From Eleginops maclovinus (lineage: Eukaryota; Chordata; Actinopteri; Perciformes; Eleginopidae), in the NCBI RefSeq assembly GCF_036324505.1, contig NC_086355.1, positions 24,610,518-24,674,517 on the forward strand: a stretch of 64,000 bases of DNA. The letters are read 5' to 3'. Below the pieces are notes generated by a model. It was not told the DNA's origin and did no database searches. It saw only the letters and a program-made list of their open reading frames with translations. Below are positions 57,724-64,000 of this stretch, in pieces (position 1 is the first letter of the stretch; each line of letters begins with the position of its first letter). A program made the translations under genes and the position numbers.

Positions 57724-58440
57724 CCCTTTAGGTAAAAACGGCAACCACTTGCTTTTTCTTACAAGAAAAACAGTGAATTTTGAGTGTTATTGTGTGCTTG
57801 CATGGAGTGCAACATATTTCCCATTCACGTGGCAGAGTGCGGACAGTTAGGCAGTGTGTAAAGCTTTGGCCTTGTGGAAAGAAGCAGTCCTTTAAAGCCT
57901 GTCTTTATAAGCTGGACAAGTCAGAGGTTGTAATTAAGGGATCCATTTTTAACAGAAGTGATTCACTGTCAGGAGGTCTTTGTCCCCTCCGCCTCATGCA
58001 TTAACAATGAAAGCCTCTCACTGGTTGGACAGGAACGGATGGGTTTCTGGGAAGTGGATTTCCCCCAGTGCTGACAGACAGAAAAACTGGACATCATCTT
58101 TATGCAGCTTGTTGGGAGAAGTCTCAGTGCACACTCAGCATAAGACTGATAATGTGAGAGGCGTTTGTAACTCACACTCTGAGGCAGGGTTCCGTGTTCA
58201 GGAGTAATGAAGGGTTACAGTATACTGGATATTCCAGCATCACAATCAACTGATTCTAAAATCTTCAAACTTCCCTTACTGCACTTCTTTCATTCTTTTT
58301 TTTCTTTTCTTACGTCAGCATTTCTTTTAAGTGGTGTTAAACTATTGAAATGTTTCAAAAGTTTACTGGGAAATCTGTAACTTAATGCTAATTTTGGTCA
58401 GAATAAATCTTTCTGATGGTAAAATAAAGGGTTGGTCTGA
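57722..58440. other. Unassigned stretch
   Basis: No gene recognised. Overlapping short frames on both strands (57780-58207) show no known motif. Confidence 0.3.
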
Positions 58441-58560
58441 CAATTGGTGGGAGGTAACCGAGTACATTTAATCAGGTAGAGTACTTTAAGGTAATTTTAC
58501 TTTTATGGGTGTTTCCATTTATGCAAATACTTTGCATTTAAAGGAGGATTATATTATATT
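58441..58560 (+). repeat. Terminus of the AGTACT-rich hAT-like repeat
   Basis: The stretch attggtgggaggtaaccgag, tacatttaatcaggtagagt, actttaaggtaatttta matches the beginning of the repeat family seen at 60753 and 62765-63316, but is truncated after about 120 bp. Confidence 0.55.
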
Positions 58561-59003
58561 ATATTCCTAACATTTATATAACGGTTGACATGCTGGCGAC
58601 ACAGCAAAAATCAGCAAGAAGTGAATATAATCCAATCAGATAGTCTTATTTTACAAGTTACAAAATAACCTTTTTTAACTTGTAAAATCTGAATAAATTT
58701 GTTCTGGTTTCAAAAGCAGAACAAGTCAGTTGGTGTAGTCAGTTAAACGAGTAATAGGTCAGAAGTATTTTGTATTTATCTGCTTAGAAAGTTAGTGTCC
58801 CGAATAATCTCTCCAGCCCTAGTACTATATGTGTTTCTTTTTTTGGGATCGTGTGTAGTTGTGTATATGTGTAGGTGCATGCTTTCTTCAAAACTATATG
58901 AATATCTTTGACAAACAACAATAAAACAAACAATTCCGGCAGCTAGGCGTTAACATCCCATCAGATGTGGCCTTCCCTTTAAACACAGTCCTCACACAGC
59001 TCT
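58561..59003. other. Unassigned stretch
   Basis: No gene recognised. An ATATT run is at 58551-58565. Confidence 0.3.
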
Positions 59004-59287
59004 GCCACAACTAGGGCTGTCACTTTACGTTCGAGAATCGATTGTACAATTGATTGAACCGACCAACACACATTTCGAACACGAAAAGAGGGAATCGATT
59101 TTTACCAAATAAATTATTTTTTTAACAAATAAAAAATACTCACAAACAAGCAGAAAAGAAAAGAATTCCGAAAGTGCAGTACGGATTGCGAGGGCTAAAA
59201 AGTCAATTCCCACTACGCACCGGAAACAGCCTGATAGTGTCAATCGGCTGCTGCGGCTTAGTGTTTTGCCAAAAAATGGAGGGCAAC

Positions 59288-59426
59288 TAGGGTGACCAGG
59301 TAGGGTGGCCAGACGTCCGGCTTTTCAATGCCCTGTCCGGCGTCCGGCGCAGCATCAAGCCGGACGCCGGACAGGGCATTGAAAAGCCGGACTGTCCGGC
59401 CTAAAGCCGGACCTCTGGCCACCCTA
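59288..59426. mobile_element. Nested 139-bp hAT-type MITE with a near-perfect hairpin
   Basis: Flanked by an exact 8-bp duplication AGGGCAAC (59280-59287 and 59427-59434). Ends tagggtgacc and ccaccctaa-type. Inside, 59315-59348 and 59359-59392 are perfect 34-bp reverse complements around a 10-nt loop (gcagcatcaa), rich in gtccgg. Related in its ends to 54484-54690. The hairpin could complicate replication or sequencing. Confidence 0.92.
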
Positions 59427-59482
59427 AGGGCAACAGCGATCAACCTGCGCGACATGAGAGACGAGCGATAACCCCTAATCTC

Positions 59483-59662
59483 ATGAGGAGTTCGATATGG
59501 AAGCACTTCGGATTTTGGGCAGAAGGCAAAACTATGGAGAAGGACAAAGTGGTATGCAAACTGTGCGATCGTGAGTTCCCATATCACAGCAGCACTACAA
59601 CTATGAGGGGGCATATGCAGACTCAGTATGTTCTGGTCCACTGTCTGTTGTGGGGAATGTAG
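59483..59662 (+). pseudogene. BED zinc-finger exon of the deleted hAT
   Basis: An ATG-initiated frame of 59 residues: MRSSIWKHFGFW has the aromatic lead-in of BED domains. VVCKLCDREF has the zinc-binding Cys25 and Cys28, and MRGHMQTQY has His44, but the second His position (residue 49) is Tyr. It then stops at TAG after LLWGM. In hAT transposases the BED finger binds the transposon ends. Without the catalytic core this exon can at most encode a short DNA-binding-like peptide, and the missing zinc ligand makes even that doubtful. Confidence 0.8.
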
Positions 59663-60090
59663 CGATCCTGCGTGTTGGCTAAGTGAAATATTTCCAACCC
59701 ATTTTTATGTTGGCTAGTCCTCAAGTTTTATTTTCAAACTATTTAACAATCGCCTGCCTATGTGACATGTTTCATATTTGTAATGGTAAACAGCCAGAAG
59801 CCTGCAGTAATGTTTTTCGTCGTTGATGTTATGACAGTCCGTACTGCTTATTGTTTTTCGAGAATGCTCCTGTTTGTTATACACAAACTTCACGCAATAA
59901 ATAATCAGAAATGCTGACCTGTACGTCTCTTGCGCCCTCTTTACGTTAGTCCTAATGGCAGTGTGTTGGCCTTTATTTTGAAAATTGAAACGTAGACGTG
60001 ATGAATCGATTCTACAATCGATTCAATGAAAATGTAAGCCTAAAAAAATCGATTGTGATTTTTACAAAAAATGACAGCCCTAGCCACAAC

Positions 60091-60744
60091 GTCTTTTTGG
60101 TCTTTTCCCTTGGGTTGTTTGTCATTTGTGGGTGATGTACTTGTTAAATGGTAGGTGGGGGGCTTGGCTAATCTTTTTCATGAGGCTCATTTCCTGTTCT
60201 AAAAGAGGTATTAACTCACTGAAGCTGACGGCTGTTGCTCTCACCTCTATGGAAGTCCCAGAAGCTGAAGGTTGTCCGTCTCTGGACCGCACAGCTGCTC
60301 TTGCAGGTCATACTCACTGCAGGTCACAGTGGTGGCTCTGACATTACGCCATGATAAATAGTGTCTCCTTGGCACAATTTTATAATGTGTCCTGCACTCT
60401 CAAAGTGAGCAGTGGTAATGCCCCCGTCTCTATCGAGAAATACAACAACAAAACCTGAGCCAAAATCCATGTGATCAGAGCAGTGAGTCATAATACAGTG
60501 AGGCAAAAGCAAGTCTGCTCTCCTGTGTTGCTGTGCGCACACAGCTTGGACAACAGCTTATTTCACTTATTGCACAAAAAGTCTCTATGTATTTAAATAT
60601 CTGCAGCCTTGTTTGTAGAACGGAAACAGAGCAGAGTATGTTAATCGACAGCGGACAGAATTCACATGTTCCTAACGATTGGACTATGAGATTTTCAGCT
60701 TAAAACGACTGAAAATATGATGAATAGTCCTTTATCAATGTCAT
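60091..60744. other. Unassigned stretch
   Basis: No gene recognised. Short open frames at 60126-60341 (plus) and 60324-60542 (minus) show no motif. Confidence 0.3.
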
Positions 60745-60789
60745 CCTACCATCAGTGGTAAAAGAAAGTACATTTATGAAAGAACTGTA

Positions 60790-62762
60790 CCGTATTTTCT
60801 GCACTATAGGGCGCACTGGATTATAAGGCGCACTGTCAATGAATGGTCTATTTTCGAAATGTTTTCATATATAAGGCGCACCGGACTATAAGGCGCATTA
60901 AGCGAAATGTTGTTACCTCCAGCGTTGTTATGCTCTATACCGTAGTGAAGAGCAGCTGGGTATGTGACACTCTCTGAGGAAAGAGGAGGGGGAAACAGCG
61001 GAGCTGGAGTAATCCTTTTTTATTGTCTTCGAACACCCGACAACGCAGCCAACCTGGCAACAACTTCACTTTCCCAAAACTACTTCTTCCGCACACACGC
61101 CCACCCCGCATGTCGCTCTCCTACACACTCCTTTTCAACATGCCGTAAAACGGATACATATTATATAATTATTAATTATAACAGAAACAAAACAGTCAGA
61201 TAAGTCAGTAATAAGTTCACTTATAACATGTAAAATACAACACAATACTCTTTTTCAGTTCATTCCTCGTCCACAAATCCCTCAAATTCTTCATCTTCAG
61301 TGTCCGAGTTGAACAGTTGGGCGATTACGGCATCCAGCATGCCGGGATCCCTTTCGTCATTATCCGAGTCAGTGTCGTTGCTGCTACCTGGCAGTTCAGT
61401 GATGATTCCGGCCTTCGTGAAAGCTCGGACCACAGTTGAGACTGATACATTAGCCCAGGCATCCACGATCCATTGGCAGATAGTGGTGTAAGTGGCCCGG
61501 CGCTGTCTCCCTGTCTTGGTGAATGTGTGTTCGCCTTCTGTCATCCACTGCTCCCACGCAGCTCGCAGTTTAACTTTGAACGCCCTGTTTACACCAATAT
61601 CTAGCGGCTGGAGTACTTTAGTTAATCCACCCGGAATGATGGCAAACTCCGAATTAGTTTGCTTCACTTGTTTTTTGACAGCATCGGTGAGATGGGCGCG
61701 CATGGAGTCGCAGATCAATAGGGACGGAGATTTGTGGAAAAAGCCATCCGGTCTCTTGACGTAAATTTCTCTCAGCCACTCCCTCATCTTTTCCTCGTCC
61801 ATCCAGCCCTTCGGGTTAACTTTGATAATGAGGCCGGCTGGGAAATTTTCTTTTGGCAAAGTCTTCCTCTTGAAAATGACCATGGGTGGAAGTTTCTGGC
61901 CATTAGCCTGGCAACCGAGAACTACAGTGAAGGATGACTTCTCGTTCCCTGTCGTACGTATAGACACCGTTGTGGTCCCTGTTTTCTCCACAGTGCGGTT
62001 CACGGGGATATCAAAGGTGAGGGGAACCTCGTCCATGTTAGTGATGTGCTCTGGCCGGATCTCCTTTTCAGTGATCTTCTTTTCGCAGTATGCGCGGAAA
62101 GCGGCCAGCTTTTCTTCGTAATCTTTTGGCAGTTGCTGCGAGACGGTAGTTCGTGTGCGGATGGAGAGATGACGTCTTTTCATAAAACGAAAGCACCAAG
62201 AAGGACCGCCTCGAAAGTCATTGATATTCATGTCCCGTGCTAACGCTGTTGCCTTCATTCGAATAGAGACTGTAGAGACGCTTCTACCTGCTGCTCTCTG
62301 TTCAATAATCCACTGTTCAATGTTGTCCTCTAACTGCGGCCATCTCGCGTTGTTTCCTCGGAAACTCTGTGTGGTCTTCTTTACTTGGCGCAGGTCATCT
62401 TCTTGCTTCCTCCACTTCCGTATCATTGATTCATTAATGTTGAATTCTCTCCCAGCTGCTCTATTACCATGTTCTACTGCGTGACTGATAGCCTTGAGTT
62501 TGAAGTCCGCGTCGTAAGCGTGTCTCTTGACCGGTGCCATTTGGTACAATTCCGCGATGCTCCTGACTACGGTAGCCGTAATGCTGCAAGCGGTGCGGCT
62601 TTGTAGTTTACCAAAGTCGTACTAAAACATTTTGACAGAGCGCCGTGTCACAACCAGAATTACCGTAATCCATATATAAGGCGCACTGGATTATAAGACG
62701 CACTGTTGTTTTTTGAGAAAATGTAAGGCTTTTAAGTGCGCCTTATAGTCCGGAAAATACGG
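60790..62762 (-). mobile_element. Complete pogo-superfamily transposon, 1,973 bp
   Basis: Inverted ends ccgtattttctgcactatag and, at the right on the minus strand, ccgtattttccggactataa, flanked by TA (60788-60789 and 62763-62764). Both subterminal regions repeat a tataaggcgcac motif two to three times (60815-60900 and 62670-62745), probable transposase binding sites. The transposase occupies 62540-61260 on the minus strand with 220 bp of 5' and 470 bp of 3' noncoding DNA. No disabling mutation seen. This looks like the youngest element in the window apart from the minisatellite expansion. Confidence 0.94.
61260..62540 (-). CDS. Pogo-like transposase, apparently intact (426 aa)
   Basis: Cut-and-paste DNA transposase of the pogo/Tigger-like branch of Tc1/mariner. 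I chose the ATG at 62540 (MAPVKRHAYD), because the frame extends upstream only through a TTG codon. Residues about 8-50 form a psq-type helix-turn-helix (DADFKLKAISHAVEHG, NESMIRKWRKQEDDL). Residues about 66-135 form a CENP-B-type HTH (RWPQLEDNIEQWIIEQRAAG, GGPSWCFRFMKRRHLSIRTR). From about 160 to 330 is the DDE_1 catalytic domain: Asp170 in TNMDEVPLTFD, Asp278 in LLICDSMRAH, and Asp314 in VLQPLDIGVNRAFK, with 35 residues between the last two (DD35D). The tail is strongly acidic (DTDSDNDE, SDTEDEEFEGFVDEE). Its length and domain order are full for the family. It would act in the nucleus on the inverted ends flanking it. Activity is inferred, not shown. A domesticated role is unlikely given the matched transposon ends. 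Confidence 0.93.
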   Translation of the reverse strand: MAPVKRHAYDADFKLKAISHAVEHGNRAAGREFNINESMIRKWRKQEDDLRQVKKTTQSFRGNNARWPQLEDNIEQWIIEQRAAGRSVSTVSIRMKATALARDMNINDFRGGPSWCFRFMKRRHLSIRTRTTVSQQLPKDYEEKLAAFRAYCEKKITEKEIRPEHITNMDEVPLTFDIPVNRTVEKTGTTTVSIRTTGNEKSSFTVVLGCQANGQKLPPMVIFKRKTLPKENFPAGLIIKVNPKGWMDEEKMREWLREIYVKRPDGFFHKSPSLLICDSMRAHLTDAVKKQVKQTNSEFAIIPGGLTKVLQPLDIGVNRAFKVKLRAAWEQWMTEGEHTFTKTGRQRRATYTTICQWIVDAWANVSVSTVVRAFTKAGIITELPGSSNDTDSDNDERDPGMLDAVIAQLFNSDTEDEEFEGFVDEE

Positions 62763-63324
62763 TACTCATCACTATAAAAAAGCAATCTGCTACTTTGATC
62801 TGGATTAATGATGGTAAATATAATCTCCCTTAAATCAGACTTTAGTTCACCTGCAGTAAATCCAGCAGCTACCCTGCAGTATACAAAGCCATTCAAACTA
62901 GCTGCACCTTTACCAGCTCTGAGAACACTTTAATGATCAATCATTATAAAACATATCAGAGATATTATTCTGAAATGGACCAATCAAACAATGACTACTT
63001 TTACTGTCACTACTTTAAGTACATTTAGATGAGAGTACTTTCTACTTTCACTGGAGGAACATTTAGAATACTTTTACTGTGACAGAGTATTCCTACACTC
63101 TGGTACTTCTACTTTACTTAAGCACAAGATCTGAGTACTTCTACGTTTACTCAAGTACAAGATCTGAGTACTTCTACGTTTACTCAAGTACAAGATCTGA
63201 GTACTTCTACTTTTACTCGAGTACAAGATCTGAGTACTTCTACTTTTACTCAAGTACAAGATCTGAGTACTTCTACTTTTACTCAAGTACAAGATCTGAG
63301 TACTTTTCCACCTCTGCCTACATA

Positions 63325-64000
63325 CATCTATACACATGTGATCGGCAGAAGTGCAAAGGCAAAGTGTAACCCTGAACGTTATGCAGGGACTTATACCTGT
63401 AATACTGCGCAGAATGAACCACAGAACCTCCACTGACTCGATGAGTGACCAGAATAAGCCCCTGCCACTGTCAGCCGACACACAGGGCTAATACTGGCTG
63501 TGTCCCTGCACCCCTTGGCCCTAAAATATAAAAAGTGTGTGCACCGGAGTGATGCTGAAGCTTGTGTTTCAGAGCACAGGCGTGCCATTATCACTGCTTC
63601 CAGAGTGGCAGCAAGGCAGAGACATTTAGCAGGGTGTCAAAGTCTCTGGAGTCCTCCATCACACAGCAGTAGCAGAATAAAGGCTCTGTCAGAAATACTG
63701 ACAGCTGTAATATTTCACCTGGCCCTGGAAGCCATTCAATCAGCCAAAACACAAACACAGAGGAATATCCTTTCGTATGCCCCCCCTCGTATGAATATAT
63801 ATGACTATTTTTGGGGTTTATTTCCTACAGTCTTTGTCATTGCAGGGCTAATGCAAGGAAAAAGTGACAAGATTAATTTTCCTGTGCGCTGCCGGTGAGG
63901 GCATTTGAAGCAAGGGATACATATCCATTTTTATTCATTATACTGGCTCTGAAAAATAATTTTCCATTTTGACTAATTGTGTCTCACATAAGATGAAAGG
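63325..64000. other. Unassigned end of window
   Basis: No gene recognised. The plus-strand frame at 63500-63898 (132 codons) has ordinary composition and no known domain. It might be chance. No splice or start support. Confidence 0.35.

Larger units (their letters stand above)
59012..60082 (+). mobile_element. Internally deleted hAT with perfect 8-bp target duplication (1,071 bp)
   Basis: Ends are tagggctgtca (59012) and tgacagcccta (to 60082). Both are flanked by GCCACAAC (59004-59011 and 60083-60090), an exact 8-bp duplication diagnostic of hAT insertion. Subterminal sequence at both ends carries atcgatt motifs (cgagaatcgattgtacaatt at the left, aatcgattctacaatcgatt at the right). It retains one BED-finger exon (59483-59662), while the catalytic domain is absent. 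A smaller MITE is nested at 59288-59426. Confidence 0.93.
60753..63316. mobile_element. AGTACT-rich hAT-like repeat, interrupted by a pogo element
   Basis: The left end cagtggtaaaag (60753) and right end cttttccacctctg (to 63316) look like inverted hAT-type termini. The flanking 8-mers CCTACCAT and CCTACATA are similar, a possible eroded target duplication. The body from 62765 is the inverse of 32012-32700, and 63112-63308 holds about six tandem copies of a 33-bp unit (with gagtacttctac, caagtacaagatct). The pogo element (60790-62762) splits it soon after the left end. No coding capacity of its own. Confidence 0.7.

Noticed and set aside
59258..59641. 127-codon minus-strand frame
   Set aside because: It runs across the nested MITE hairpin and antisense to the BED exon. 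Shadow frame only.

Overview
The window looks like transposon-rich noncoding DNA from a ray-finned (probably percomorph teleost) fish. The evidence is the repeat repertoire: a Tc1 element with fish-type ~200-bp inverted ends, several hAT families with BED or TTF-type transposases, a pogo-like element, internally deleted fish non-LTR retrotransposons, a tRNA-derived SINE with a fish-type body, and long AC microsatellites. I found no reading frame, exon chain or RNA gene that I can assign to a host function. Nearly all long open frames are transposase or reverse-transcriptase remnants, or artefacts of tandem repeats.

Layout. 1-7.3 kb: an antisense LINE remnant, an AC microsatellite and a MITE. 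7.34-8.92 kb: a complete but inactivated Tc1 element with both ends and a TA target duplication. 9-20 kb: mostly unassigned DNA with homopolymers, a 22-bp perfect hairpin beside a LINE-like tail, a 942-bp terminal-inverted-repeat element (13.7 kb), a decayed second Tc1-type transposase (18.4 kb) and a foldback repeat (19.2 kb). 20.9-25.9 kb: a LINE in which the endonuclease is joined to the post-catalytic part of the reverse transcriptase, a TTF-type hAT transposase piece, and a TTAA-flanked MITE. 27-34 kb: MITEs, a SINE, two Rex3-like LINE 3' ends, a hAT-like AGTACT-rich repeat, and a 1,066-bp relative of the 13.7-kb element.

37.6-47.8 kb holds the most striking structure. A segment of about 0.73 kb occurs twice in direct orientation, 6.4 kb apart, at about 99% identity. 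Each copy runs straight into an array of the same 57-bp repeat: 49 units in the first (38315-41103) and 32 in the second (44684-46484). Because 57 is a multiple of three, 19-residue periodic open frames run on both strands. The arrays show higher-order structure (duplicated blocks of 4 and 6 units), and the second array is cut off from a stray repeat-like fragment by about 1.26 kb of unrelated DNA.

49.5-64 kb: a solo-LTR-like element; a promoter-like CRE/CCAAT cluster; a three-exon BED-type hAT transposase pseudogene (two nonsense codons in exon 1, C-terminus lost, 5' end intact); an internally deleted hAT with a perfect 8-bp target duplication that carries a nested 139-bp hairpin MITE; and a pogo-superfamily element with matched ends, TA target sites and an apparently intact 426-residue DD35D transposase. 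That element sits inside an older hAT-like repeat.

The elements do not form a pathway. Their relationships are nesting and decay. Family names are from recognition of sequence features, not database searches.
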